A stretch of DNA of 64,000 bases, from contig NZ_LWKZ01000024.1 of assembly GCF_001905005.1 (NCBI RefSeq), forward strand, positions 367,427 through 431,426, written 5' to 3'. Position numbers and translations under genes: made by a program. The stretch's first letter is position 1; each line of letters begins with the position of its first letter. This DNA is from Streptomyces sp. CB02923 (GTDB taxonomy: Bacteria; Actinomycetota; Actinomycetes; Streptomycetales; Streptomycetaceae). A model generated the notes under the pieces. It made no database searches. It was not told the DNA's origin and saw only the letters and a list, made by a program, of their open reading frames with translations. This document shows positions 51,031-60,333 of this stretch, piece after piece.

Positions 51031-51678
51031 TCATCCCCGTGCGGACGGGAACGGCGGCCGGTGCCGGACCTTGAAGCCGCCCTTCGCCAGGGTTTCGAAG
51101 GGCGCGCTGCTCTGGCACTTGCCGACGCTGTTCCGCGGCAGGTTGTCCATGGCCCAGCTGTAGCCGATACGGTCCTTCCCGCCGTCGTCCAGCACGGTGA
51201 AGCCGAACCGTTTGCCCTTGAGGTCACCCACCTGCGGGAAGCCCGGCGCGTCGGTGAAGCGCGACTCGGTGACGACGCCGGTGGCCACCGCGACCGGGCC
51301 GCCGGTCAGCAGGCAGTCGATACGGCCCTTGAAGTGACCGCCCCACTCCTTGCCCGCGTGGTGGCTGACGAAGAACGTGCCGTGCGCCTTGTCGGCGAGT
51401 CCGTGCGCGTCCAAGGAGATGTAGGCGTCGTCGCCCGGCTGTCGCTGGAGCTTGCCCGTGCCGGTGACCGACGGCTCGTCGGCGCTGTGGCGGGCGGGCC
51501 GGGCGGTGTGCGGGAGGGCCGCGGCCGCCCCGCCTCCGGCCGGAGCCGCCACGGCCCGGTGCGGCGCCGCCGCCCCGGCCTCCTCCGGGGCCGCCGCGCC
51601 GAGCGCCAGGGCTGTTCCGGCGCAGACGGCGAGGGCCGTGAAGGCGGCGATGAGTGGACGGCGGCGGACACGCGGCAT
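51031..51678 (-). CDS. Secreted hypothetical protein (Repetin-like family)
   Basis: A 215-residue protein with a Sec signal peptide (about 1-35, AFTALAVCAGTALALGAAA), an alanine/proline-rich linker and a conserved beta-rich domain: DDAYISLDAHGLADKAHGTF, VSHHAGKEWGGHFKGRIDCL and VAVATGVVTESRF. Streptomyces homologues are often labelled Repetin, but no function is established. Two cysteines in the mature domain may form a disulfide. ATG 51678 has AGGAGG 5 nt upstream. Confidence 0.75.
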   Translation of the reverse strand: MPRVRRRPLIAAFTALAVCAGTALALGAAAPEEAGAAAPHRAVAAPAGGGAAAALPHTARPARHSADEPSVTGTGKLQRQPGDDAYISLDAHGLADKAHGTFFVSHHAGKEWGGHFKGRIDCLLTGGPVAVATGVVTESRFTDAPGFPQVGDLKGKRFGFTVLDDGGKDRIGYSWAMDNLPRNSVGKCQSSAPFETLAKGGFKVRHRPPFPSARG

Positions 51679-51883
51679 GGGTTCCTCCTGGAACATCACC
51701 CGGCGGACGTCCCACCGGCAGCCGGATCTCCCGGCCGTTCACCACCGTGCCGCCCGCCGGTCGCGCCCCGCATCGTGCCTCGGGGCGGGCCGCCTCCGCC
51801 GTACGGGGGAAGCGGCCCGGTACCGAGGGCCGATGCGCGGGCGGCCGACGGTGCGCCGGGGGCCGGGCGAGACGCGCGGGTGG

Positions 51884-52606
51884 TCAGTGCGCCGCTCCCG
51901 CGACCAGCCAGTTCGTGGGGATCTCGATCCGGGAGCCGTCCGCCCGGTACTCGGTCGTCATCAGCGGCAGCCGGCCGGTGGCGATCACCCGCAGCCCGTA
52001 GGCGGCCAGCAGTCCGGGGACGACCGAGTCGGCCATCTCGCCGGGCTGGATGCCGTGCGCGAGGATGGCCCGCAGCTTGCCGGGCGGGCCCTCGGGGCTC
52101 TGCGCCAGCGAGACGAAGACGTCCTTGGACGCCTCGGCCGGTTCGACGGCGAAGATCCGGCCGCGCCGTCCCAGCAGCGTCGCGATGTTCTTCACGATCC
52201 GCGGCCGGTCCTCGGAGGCGCACTGGTGCAGGACGCCGCGCAGGTACACGTTGGCGTCGCCCAGCTCGCCGTGCAGGGCGCGTACCGCTGCCGGGTCGGC
52301 GGCGTCCAGGCGCCGGTATTCGGCCGTCCCGGACGGGTCGTCCGCGCGGGCGCGGGCGACGGCCGCCTCGGAGAGGTCGACGCCGACCGCGCGCGTCCAG
52401 CGCCCCGCCAGGAAGCGGGTCTGGGTGCCGTTGCCGCAGCCCAGGTCGACGACCGGCAGCGCGGCGTCGAAGTGGTCGGCGAAGAGCGGCAGATGCAGCT
52501 CGGCCGTCAGGGACGGGTCGGAGTCCCAGAAGACCTCGCCCTCACCGGGCGGCGCGTCCCGCCAGAAGCCTTCCCAGGCCCGCAGATAGTGGCTCGAAGC
52601 GCTCAT
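51884..52606 (-). CDS. Class I SAM-dependent methyltransferase
   Basis: A 240-residue methyltransferase: VVDLGCGNGTQTRFLAGRW (motif I), AVGVDLSEAAVARARADD, and RRLDAADPAAVRALHGELGD. It resembles thiopurine-type or small-molecule methyltransferases of actinomycetes. ATG 52606 is used; the TTG at 52612 is unlikely. It lies downstream of the sensor phosphatase on the same strand after 53 bp and may share its transcript. The substrate is unknown. Confidence 0.83.
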   Translation of the reverse strand: MSASSHYLRAWEGFWRDAPPGEGEVFWDSDPSLTAELHLPLFADHFDAALPVVDLGCGNGTQTRFLAGRWTRAVGVDLSEAAVARARADDPSGTAEYRRLDAADPAAVRALHGELGDANVYLRGVLHQCASEDRPRIVKNIATLLGRRGRIFAVEPAEASKDVFVSLAQSPEGPPGKLRAILAHGIQPGEMADSVVPGLLAAYGLRVIATGRLPLMTTEYRADGSRIEIPTNWLVAGAAH

Positions 52607-52659
52607 GGCCAATTGCTACTGCCGCACGCGAGATCCCCGCAAGGCTGTTGGCCCTTCTT

Positions 52660-55179
52660 TCATGCACGGTTCGAGCCCGGCGTACGCCCGTCGCGCTGCC
52701 AGGAGCTTCCGGTACGGGACAGAGTCTGCTCGAACCACACCGTTTTGCCGGTCGCCGTCCGGCTCGTACCCCATTCCCGCGCGAGTCTGCTGACCACCCG
52801 CAGCCCGCGCCCGAACTCGTCGTCGTCCGCCGCACCCAGCATCTGCGGCAGGGCATGGTCGTCGTCCGCCACCTCGCACAGCAGGGCGTCCGTACGCACC
52901 AGCCGCAGCACCACATGCCGGGTGTGCGCGTGGCGGACGGCATTCGTGACGACCTCGCTGACCAGCAGCTCGGCGGTCTCCGAAGCCGGCTGCAGTCCCC
53001 ACCGCGCCAGCTGGCCGCGGACCAGCCGACGGGCCCTGGCCGCCTCGCGCGCGTCGATGGCCAGCCGCCATTCGGCGACGTCATCGAGGGCGATGCCGTT
53101 GAGCCGCGCCATCAGCAGCGCCACGTCGTCCTTGCGGCCGCCGCGCACATTGAGCGCGCGGATGATGGCGTCGCAGGCGTCGTCCATGGACGCGGCCGGG
53201 TGGGCGGCGGACTCGGCGAGCGCCGCCAGGCCGACGCCTATGTCCTCGCCCCGCACCTCCACCAGGCCGTCCGTGCACAGCACCAGCCGGTCCCCCGCCG
53301 CGACGGGGACCGTGACCGCTTCGAAGGGCACGCCGCCGACGCCGACGGGCGCGCCCGTCGGCAGGTCCAGCAGCTCGCTGCGCCCGTCCGCGGCCCGCAC
53401 CAGCACCGGCGGGATGTGCCCGGCGTTGGCGATCACCAGCTGCTGGCCGATCGGGTCGTAGACCGCGTACAGGCAGGTGGCGAGGTAGTTGTCGCCGAGG
53501 CGCTGCGCCAGGTCGTCCAGGCTGCGCAGCAGTTGCGCAGGGTGCATGTCGATGGCGGCCATGGTCTGCACGGCCGTACGCAGCTGGCCCATCATCGCGG
53601 CCGAGTTCAGTCCGTGGCCCATCACGTCGCCGACGACGAAGGCGGTGCGCGACCCGGGCAGTTTGATGGTGTCGAACCAGTCGCCGCCGACCCGGCCGAG
53701 GCGGGTGCCGGGCAGGTAGCGGGTGGCCGTGTCGCAGCCGGCCATCCGCGGTGCGATGTGCGGCAGCATGCTGTCCTGGAGCGTCTCTGCGACGTTCTCC
53801 TGGTAGGTGTACATGCGGGCGTTGTCCAGGACGAGGCCCGCACGGGCGGCCAGTTCGGCGCCGGTGACCCGGTCCATGTCGTTGAACTCCATCCGCTCCG
53901 GATGGCGCAGCAGGATCATGAAGCCGAGCACCACGTTGCGTGCCTTGAGCGGCACCACCAGGAGCGACCGCCGGTTGATCAGCGGGCTGATGTCGCGCTT
54001 CTCGAACTGGGCGGCAATCGCGTTGCCCAGCTCCTCGCTGATGCGCGGTATCAGCACCGGCTCGCCCGTGGTCATGCACTGGAAGAACGGTGTGTGCACC
54101 GGGAAGGGCATCGACTCGCCGACCGGCACGACATCGTCCCACCGGCCCGGCTCGTCGTTGTGCTCCACCGCGACGCGGTGCCACATCGTGGTGGCGTCCG
54201 GCGGGCCGTCGGGGAATCCCTCGCCCGCGATGACCTGTTCGCGCAGGTACGTCCCGGCGACGTCGGTGAATCGCGGCACGACGGCCTCGCTGACCTCCTG
54301 GATCGTGTGGGAGAGGTCCAGGGAGGAGCCGATCCGGCCACTGACCTCGTTCAGGAACTCCAGCCGCTCCCGGACGGCGGCGTATTCGAGGTCGGCCTCC
54401 AGCTCCGCCGCGGCGTCGGCCTGCGCGTCCGGCACGGCGCCCACCGCCCGCGGCGGCCGGGCCCGCCGCTCCACCCGGCGCGGCACGCCCCAGTCCGGGG
54501 TGACCGGGAAGCGCTCCTGCTGGCTGATCTCCAGGACCGGATAGCCCAGCTCCAGCACCTGGGAGACGATCCGGGCGCTCTCCTGGGGGCTCATGCTCGG
54601 CAGGATCTGCGGCAGTTGGGCGGCCAGCACCTCCGAGCCGGGGAAGTCGGTGTGCAGCGCGAAGCCGGGTGCGAAGCGCTCGCTCTCCTCGGTGTCCGCG
54701 TCGTCCGCGGCGCTGTGGCCGTGCAGTTGGTCGGCGTCCGCCCCCAGCACGAGCAGCCGCTCCGCGCCGGGTCCCACCAGCGGGTACGCCCACCACAGGA
54801 TGTCGACCGTGCCGCGCTCCACGTCCGCCATACGGGCGCGGCCCGCGGTGGGGTAGGCGGACCGGCCGCCCAACGACGCCTCCAGATCGGGCCCGTTGCG
54901 CCGGCTCTGCGCCGGGTCCTCGTCCCAGTCCTGTGCCGACCATTCCCTCTCGCCGAGCGCCCCGGAGACCGGCATCAGATCGACGGCGGGCGTCCCCACC
55001 GCTTCCTCGCGGGCGGGGCCGAAGAGCCTGCGGGCGCCCGTACTCCAGTGGGAGACCAGTCCGTCGCCGTCCACCACCACTACGGCGAGCGGCATCCGCC
55101 CGGGCACGGGGTCCCGTGGCGCCGGCACCTGACGCGCCGCGCCCACCCTGTCGTCGCCGTGCGACGGGCCACGCTCCAT
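52660..55179 (-). CDS. PAS-GAF-PP2C(SpoIIE)-HATPase sensor phosphatase
   Basis: An 839-residue regulatory protein. Domain order: PAS-like (about 28-150; MPLAVVVVDGDGLVSHWSTG), a middle helical segment (about 260-300), GAF (about 300-470; RRSLLVVPLKARNVVLGFMI), SpoIIE/PP2C phosphatase (about 490-700; RVGGDWFDTIKLPGSRTAFV, VVGDVMGHGLNSAAMMGQLR, VLCTDGLVEVRG), and a C-terminal HATPase_c/RsbW-like kinase (about 715-830; LLVSEVVTNAVRHAHTRHVV). Such proteins control anti-sigma/anti-anti-sigma partner switching. It is a plausible upstream input to the SigB-type sigma factor in this window, but that link is only inferred. Confidence 0.92.
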   Translation of the reverse strand: MERGPSHGDDRVGAARQVPAPRDPVPGRMPLAVVVVDGDGLVSHWSTGARRLFGPAREEAVGTPAVDLMPVSGALGEREWSAQDWDEDPAQSRRNGPDLEASLGGRSAYPTAGRARMADVERGTVDILWWAYPLVGPGAERLLVLGADADQLHGHSAADDADTEESERFAPGFALHTDFPGSEVLAAQLPQILPSMSPQESARIVSQVLELGYPVLEISQQERFPVTPDWGVPRRVERRARPPRAVGAVPDAQADAAAELEADLEYAAVRERLEFLNEVSGRIGSSLDLSHTIQEVSEAVVPRFTDVAGTYLREQVIAGEGFPDGPPDATTMWHRVAVEHNDEPGRWDDVVPVGESMPFPVHTPFFQCMTTGEPVLIPRISEELGNAIAAQFEKRDISPLINRRSLLVVPLKARNVVLGFMILLRHPERMEFNDMDRVTGAELAARAGLVLDNARMYTYQENVAETLQDSMLPHIAPRMAGCDTATRYLPGTRLGRVGGDWFDTIKLPGSRTAFVVGDVMGHGLNSAAMMGQLRTAVQTMAAIDMHPAQLLRSLDDLAQRLGDNYLATCLYAVYDPIGQQLVIANAGHIPPVLVRAADGRSELLDLPTGAPVGVGGVPFEAVTVPVAAGDRLVLCTDGLVEVRGEDIGVGLAALAESAAHPAASMDDACDAIIRALNVRGGRKDDVALLMARLNGIALDDVAEWRLAIDAREAARARRLVRGQLARWGLQPASETAELLVSEVVTNAVRHAHTRHVVLRLVRTDALLCEVADDDHALPQMLGAADDDEFGRGLRVVSRLAREWGTSRTATGKTVWFEQTLSRTGSSWQRDGRTPGSNRA

Positions 55180-55433
55180 GGGCGGTTGCTCCTTCGTACA
55201 CCGATCTTGCACCACCGCTACCACGGTACGACCGCGGGGTGACAGCGCGGGCCGCATTCCCCGAATAGGTGGTGCGCCCCGCGCGAACGACCATGGCGCA
55301 ACCCGATCGGTCGTCCCGGGCGCATCCGGCGCCCCTTTTCCACCGCGGCGCGGGGCACCGTGGGCGGCTCGCCGCCGGGTACCGGAACCAGCCGTCCCGG
55401 TCGTGGTCTTGCGGGCGCCCGTATGGTGAGGAT

Positions 55434-56522
55434 GTGCCCAGACGGACCGAACAGGTGACCGCGGGGGCCCGCCGGACCGCCGCCCGCCGGGCCGGGCGGC
55501 AGGCGGGCCCGGCACCGGACGTCTTCGCCCCGCGCGGCGGCAACGACCGGGCCGACGGCCCCGTACCGCTGCACCGCCTCGATGTCCCCGCACCCCATCT
55601 GCTGCCCTTCGCCATCGGCTCCTTCGACACCATCGGCCCCCTCTCCCGCGCCGGTTTCCCGCACCGGCACTCCTTCCACGAGATCGTCTACGTCACGGGC
55701 GGCACCGGCACCCACGTCCTCGACGAGGACCGCCGGCCGCTGTGCCCGCCCCACCTGTGCTTCATCACACCGGGCCAGGTGCACTACTGGGACCGCGTCT
55801 CGGGCCTGCGCGGCTGGGTGATCCTGTTCACCGACGACTTCCTGCTGGCCCACCCCGGCGACCGGGACGCGCTGACGGCGCTGGGCGAACGCCCGTGGAC
55901 GCGGCCCGGACCCGACGACGCGGCGCGGCTGGCCGGCCTGGTCGGCGAGATGCTGCGGGAGTACGACGAGCGGGCCCCGTCGTTCACGTCGGTGCTCCAG
56001 GCGCAGCTGCACATCCTGATCGCCCGCGCGCTGCGGATGTCCGCCCCGCGGGACACGCCGGGCCCGGCCGGCGCGTCCGGCTCCGGCGAGGCCGAGGGTC
56101 CGTCCGGCTCCCGGCGTGCGGACTTCGCGTCGGGCCGGGCCGCTCTGGTCGCGCGGGAGTTCACCCGGCTGCTGGCGCAACCGGGTTCCGCCGGCCGGTC
56201 CGTGCGGTCCTACGCCGACGAACTGGGCGTCTCCGTAGGGCATCTGGCCGAGCTGGTCAAGCGCAGCACCGGCCGGACTCCGGGGCAGCTGATCCGGCAC
56301 GCGCAGACCGTGGAGGCCAAGCGGCTGCTGTCCGGTTCCGGCCTGACGGTGGCCCAGGTGGCCCGCCGGGTGGGGTTCGGCGACCCGGCGTACTTCTGCC
56401 GCTTCTTCCGCCGCGAGACGGGCCTGAGCCCCGGCGACTTCCGCCGTGCCGCGGACGGCGCCGGAGGAATTCACCATGACCTCCGCGCCGAGTCCATCGA
56501 AGCGCCGCGGCTGCCCGAATAG
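55434..56522 (+). CDS. AraC-family transcriptional regulator
   Basis: A protein of about 362 residues. Cupin-like sensor (about 40-170; FPHRHSFHEIVYVTGGTGTH, FITPGQVHYWDRVSGLRGWV) and a C-terminal AraC/XylS domain (about 255-345; SYADELGVSVGHLAELVKRS, TVAQVARRVGFGDPAYFCRF and FRRETGLSPGDFRR). GTG 55434 is a provisional start, since the RBS is weak. It is 108 bp upstream of the intradiol dioxygenase gene in the same direction and may activate it in response to an aromatic or sugar compound. Confidence 0.87.
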   Translation: MPRRTEQVTAGARRTAARRAGRQAGPAPDVFAPRGGNDRADGPVPLHRLDVPAPHLLPFAIGSFDTIGPLSRAGFPHRHSFHEIVYVTGGTGTHVLDEDRRPLCPPHLCFITPGQVHYWDRVSGLRGWVILFTDDFLLAHPGDRDALTALGERPWTRPGPDDAARLAGLVGEMLREYDERAPSFTSVLQAQLHILIARALRMSAPRDTPGPAGASGSGEAEGPSGSRRADFASGRAALVAREFTRLLAQPGSAGRSVRSYADELGVSVGHLAELVKRSTGRTPGQLIRHAQTVEAKRLLSGSGLTVAQVARRVGFGDPAYFCRFFRRETGLSPGDFRRAADGAGGIHHDLRAESIEAPRLPE

Positions 56523-56629
56523 CGTCTGTCGCCGTCAGCCAGCCCCCGAGGCGAGGCCGGGCCCCGGCTCCTGCCACCCCCGTGTTCGGGGCCCGCCCCG
56601 CCCTTCCCCCCTGCTCACAGGAGCTCGCG

Positions 56630-57490
56630 ATGGACGACGAACGCACAGAGAGCACAGAGAGCACAGAGTCCGGGCACGACGGCGACCGGCGCAGACGGAT
56701 CAGCCGCAAGAACGTCCTCAAGGCCGCCGTCGCGGCCGTGCCGTTGCCGTTACTGCTCGGCGGCGCCGCCCTGGCCCGTGACGCCAAGCCCTCCGACGGC
56801 CCGCTCACCCCCACCCCGTACTGCGACGACGGCGACCACCCCACCCCGCCGCAGATGGAAGGCCCGTACTTCAAGCCGAACTCGCCGCTGCGGGACTCGC
56901 TGATCCAGCCCGGTACGCAGGGCACCCGGCTCACCGTGAGCGGCTTCGTCTTCGGACTGACCTGTCAGCCGCTGGCCCGCGTCCTGCTGGACTGGTGGCA
57001 GGCGGACGTCAACGGCGCTTACGACAACGTGGGGTTCCGCTTCCGCGGGCACCAGTTCACCGACGAGCGCGGCGCGTTCAAGCTCACCACGATCGTGCCG
57101 GGCCTCTACCCGGGCCGCACCCGGCATCTGCACGTGAAGCTGCAGGCACCGAACCAGCCGATCCTCACCACGCAGCTCTACTTCCCCGGCGAGCCGCGCA
57201 ACAACACCGACCCGATCTTCGACCCCGCGCTGCTGATGAACGTCCGGCAGAACGGTTCGGCCAAGGAGGCGTCGTTCGACTTCGTCCTGCGGGTGCGCGG
57301 AGGGTCCACCCCGTCCCCCACCGGCCAGCCGACGACCCAGCCGCCCGGCGGCAGCTGGTCCGCCGGTACCGACTACCGCACGGGTGACCAGGTCACCTAC
57401 GACGGCGCGGCGTACGCGTGCCTCCAGCCGCACACGGCGCGCGCCGGATGGGAGCCGCCGTCCGTCCCGGCGCTGTGGCGCCGTACCTGA
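56630..57490 (+). CDS. Tat-exported intradiol dioxygenase with a C-terminal CBM5/12 (TTA codon)
   Basis: A 286-residue secreted protein. The Tat signal RRRRISRKNVLKAAVAA lies at about 20-36 after an acidic TES repeat tail. The intradiol ring-cleavage domain (about 70-225) shows EGPYFKPNSPLR, LLDWWQADVNGAYDN (Tyr iron ligand), LTTIVPGLYPGRTRHLHVKL (Tyr and two His ligands). The C-terminal CBM5/12-type module is WSAGTDYRTGDQVTYDGAAY to the end. Streptomyces SirexAA-E has a similar dioxygenase-CBM protein (SACTE_2871) linked to lignin. The codon at 56750-56752 in the signal peptide is TTA. ATG 56630 has AGGAG upstream. Confidence 0.88.
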   Translation: MDDERTESTESTESGHDGDRRRRISRKNVLKAAVAAVPLPLLLGGAALARDAKPSDGPLTPTPYCDDGDHPTPPQMEGPYFKPNSPLRDSLIQPGTQGTRLTVSGFVFGLTCQPLARVLLDWWQADVNGAYDNVGFRFRGHQFTDERGAFKLTTIVPGLYPGRTRHLHVKLQAPNQPILTTQLYFPGEPRNNTDPIFDPALLMNVRQNGSAKEASFDFVLRVRGGSTPSPTGQPTTQPPGGSWSAGTDYRTGDQVTYDGAAYACLQPHTARAGWEPPSVPALWRRT

Positions 57491-57533
57491 TCCGGGACGT
57501 CCGGCGATCCGGCCCGCGTACCCGGGCCGGGCA

Positions 57534-57566
57534 GGCCGGTGCCGGTCCCCGCGACCGGCACCGGCC
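57534..57566 (+). terminator. Bidirectional terminator between the dioxygenase and MFS genes
   Basis: Perfect 14-bp stem GGCCGGTGCCGGTC/GACCGGCACCGGCC with a CCCGC loop, between convergent stop codons. Confidence 0.88.
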
Positions 57567-57580
57567 GGGCGGGCGTGCGG

Positions 57581-60061
57581 TCAGTCCCCGTACCCGAGCT
57601 GGAGGTCGCGCTCGGTCCGGCCGCCGCCCGTGACCTGGAGGACCGTCGCCACCGGCGGATAGCCCGCCGCGACGACGGTGTACTCGCCCGCCGACAGGTC
57701 GACGAAGCGGAACAGCCCGTCCGGGCCGGTGGTCGCGGAGTCCACCACGTTGCCGGCCGCGTCCAGCAGCGTGACCCGGGCGTCCTCGACGGGGCGCCCG
57801 CCACCGGACCGTACGGTGCCGCGCAGCACCGCGCCGCCCGCCAGCTCGATGTCCTGCCGGGTCTCCCGGGACGCCTGGACGCTGACCGGCAGGGCGGCGG
57901 GACGGTGCGCGGGGGAACTCACGGCGAGGGTGTACTCGCCGGCCACCAGCTCCGTGAGGACGTAGCCGCCCTCGCGCCCGCTGCGGCCGGTGGCGACGAC
58001 CTCGCCGCGCACGTCGGTGAGGGTGACCGCCGCGTCGCGCACGGGCGTGCCGTCGGCGGTGGTGACCGCGCCGGACAGCCGCCCGGCGCCGCCGAGCAGC
58101 AGGTCGAGCCCGACCGGCCGCTCGCCTGCCGTGACGGCGACCGCCTGCGGCCGGTGCCCGCCCGCCGAGGCGATCAGCACGTACGCGCCCGCGCCCGGCG
58201 CGCTCAGCGCGTACCGGCCGTCCTCGCCGGTCGCGCCGCGCGCCACCTGCCGTCCGTCGGTGCCGATGAGCGTGAGGGCCGCGCGGGGCACCGGGCTGCC
58301 GTCGCGGTGCCGGACCGTGCCGCCCATCGGGACGCCCGCCACGAACGGGTCGCCGGTGACCGGTGCGTGCGGCGTACGGTCCGGTTCCGGGCGCTCCGGC
58401 GGGGCGGGCACGGCGGCCTCGGTACGGGCCTGCGGGACGGAGACCGCGTCCTGCTGCCCGGTGTACGGGGTGATCGGGACGGATGAGAAGTGCGAGGCGT
58501 GGGACACCGGGGATTTCTCTTTCAGGAAGACGGCGAGCAGCAGGCCCAGGAGGAGCACCGGCAGGAGGTAGAGGAAGACGCGCGGCACGGTGTGGGCGTA
58601 GTGCGCTGCCGGGCTGTCGCGCAGTGCCGTCGGCAGGGCGCCCACCAGTCCCGGAACGAGTGATTCCGGCTCGGTGCCGCGCCGGGCGGAACCGGACGGG
58701 CCGTGGACGAGGTGTCCGGCGAGCCGGTCGGCGAGGAAGGTGAGGAACAGGGCCGCGCCGACGCAGCCGCCGAGCTGCCGGAGCACGGTGTGGGTACTGG
58801 AGTGGGTGTCGGCGACGGTCCCGGTACGGCGTACGGCGTCGCGTACGGCCGGTACGAGCACCGGCAGCACGCAGCCGACGCCCAGGCCCAGCGCCCCCGT
58901 CACGAGGCTGTGCACGGGCTGCCCGGCGTCCTGCGGGGCCCGGCACAACAGCCACATCGCCCCGCCCGCCAGCGCGCACCCCGTGAGCGCGAACCAGCGG
59001 CGGCGGCCGGTGCGGCGGGCGAGGTGTCCGCAGAGGACCGCGCCGAGCGCGAGACCGGCCGTCGCGGGCAGCATCAGCAGGCCGGACCGGGCCGGTGACG
59101 CCCCTTCGGACATCGGGAGGAACGTCGGCAGGTAACCGGCGGCGCCGAAGAGAGCGACGCCCAGGGCCGCGCCCACCAGCCCCGGGACGGCGAACACCGT
59201 GTCCCGGAAGAGGCGGAGCGGCAGCAGCGGGTCGGTGCCGAAGTACTCGACGGCGAGGAACATCAGGGCGGTGCCGAGCGCACCCAGCCCGAGTCCGAGG
59301 ACGGTCCGCGAGGTCCAGGCGTGTTCCGTGCCGCCCCAACTGACCAGCAGCGCGAGGCAGGTGGCGCACGCGGCGAGCAACAGGGCGCCCGCCAGGTCGA
59401 GTCGGGGCCGTACGGCGGGGCCGGGCAGCCTCGGCAGGAAAGCCGTCACGAGCAGCGCGAGGAGACCGAACGGCGCGCCGAAGAAGAAGCACCAGCGCCA
59501 GGAGGCGTGGTCGGTGAGGTACCCGCCGAGCAGCGGTCCGGCCGCACAGGCGAGTCCGCACACGGCGCCCGCCAGACCCATGACCCGGCCGCGCAGGCCA
59601 GGCGGCACGAAGCCCGCGACGGCCGCCTGGACACCGATCAGCAGGCCCCCGGCCCCGGCGCCCTGGAGGGCGCGGAAGGCGGCCAGCTCGCCCATGGAGT
59701 GCGACCGGCCGGCCAGCACCGAGCCCGCGGTGAACAGGAGGGCGGCGAGGGCGAGGGCGGTCCTGCGGCCGAAGACGTCGCCCAGCTTGCCGTGCAGGGG
59801 CAGACCGGCCGCGGCGGCGAACAGGTACGCGGTCAGCACCCAGGACACCGTGTCCGGGCCGCGCAGGTCACCGGCGATCCGCGGGAGGGCGGTGACGGCG
59901 GCCGTCGCGCCGAGGGCCGCGGGCAGCAGGGCCGCCAGCAGGCCGAAGAGGAGCACCGACGCCCCGCGGGGGCCCGGGGGCCCGCCGTCGTCCGCCCAGG
60001 CCGGCCGGACATCCGGTGCCGCCGCCCATCGCCCCTGTTCGGTCAGGGTGGTACCGCCCAC
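57581..60061 (-). CDS. DHA2-type MFS exporter fused to three carboxypeptidase-regulatory-like repeats
   Basis: An 826-residue protein. Residues about 35-525 form a 14-helix drug:H+ antiporter-2 exporter: LPRIAGDLRGPDTVSWVLTA (motif A region GKLGDVFGRRTAL), FRALQGAGAGGLLIGVQAAV, GLAGAVCGLACAAGPLLGGY (motif C). The C-terminal 250 residues contain three beta-sandwich repeats of about 75 residues, each with a G-x-V/A-x-D-A-x-V-T-L-x-D and GxYxLxxLxAGEYTLxVxA pattern (Cna-B/carboxypeptidase regulatory-like). The GTG start at 60061 has GGAG upstream. The exporter is recognisable. The role of the tail is unclear. Confidence 0.85.
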   Translation of the reverse strand: MGGTTLTEQGRWAAAPDVRPAWADDGGPPGPRGASVLLFGLLAALLPAALGATAAVTALPRIAGDLRGPDTVSWVLTAYLFAAAAGLPLHGKLGDVFGRRTALALAALLFTAGSVLAGRSHSMGELAAFRALQGAGAGGLLIGVQAAVAGFVPPGLRGRVMGLAGAVCGLACAAGPLLGGYLTDHASWRWCFFFGAPFGLLALLVTAFLPRLPGPAVRPRLDLAGALLLAACATCLALLVSWGGTEHAWTSRTVLGLGLGALGTALMFLAVEYFGTDPLLPLRLFRDTVFAVPGLVGAALGVALFGAAGYLPTFLPMSEGASPARSGLLMLPATAGLALGAVLCGHLARRTGRRRWFALTGCALAGGAMWLLCRAPQDAGQPVHSLVTGALGLGVGCVLPVLVPAVRDAVRRTGTVADTHSSTHTVLRQLGGCVGAALFLTFLADRLAGHLVHGPSGSARRGTEPESLVPGLVGALPTALRDSPAAHYAHTVPRVFLYLLPVLLLGLLLAVFLKEKSPVSHASHFSSVPITPYTGQQDAVSVPQARTEAAVPAPPERPEPDRTPHAPVTGDPFVAGVPMGGTVRHRDGSPVPRAALTLIGTDGRQVARGATGEDGRYALSAPGAGAYVLIASAGGHRPQAVAVTAGERPVGLDLLLGGAGRLSGAVTTADGTPVRDAAVTLTDVRGEVVATGRSGREGGYVLTELVAGEYTLAVSSPAHRPAALPVSVQASRETRQDIELAGGAVLRGTVRSGGGRPVEDARVTLLDAAGNVVDSATTGPDGLFRFVDLSAGEYTVVAAGYPPVATVLQVTGGGRTERDLQLGYGD

Positions 60062-60277
60062 GTAGTGCTCCCCATCGTCACGCCTGCGCCGCCGCCCCTT
60101 TCTCGCACCGGGCGACGGCGGCGTTCAAGCGCGGCAGGAGGCAGCGGACGGGAGGACGGGGGGCTCAACTGCGGTGCCGGGGGCGCCCGTCGGGCGCCCA
60201 TCAGGCGTTTCCCGGAGGTGGCGGTACGTTCCGGCACGGACGGCGGGCCGATGGAAACCACCCGAACCAGTGAGCGT

Positions 60278-60305
60278 CGCCGCGGCCCTACAGGGGGCCG
60301 CGGCG
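60278..60305 (-). terminator. Hairpin terminator after the SRPBCC gene
   Basis: 11-bp stem CGCCGCGGCCC/GGGCCGCGGCG with a 6-nt loop, 29 bp beyond the minus-strand stop at 60334. Confidence 0.75.
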
Positions 60306-60333
60306 AGGCCCTGCCCCTCGACGGGGAGCCGGG

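Noticed and set aside
55434..56522. AraC gene starting at 55269
   Set aside because: The extra N-terminal residues overlap promoter-like sequence, show no homology and lack an RBS; GTG 55434 is closer to the domain start.
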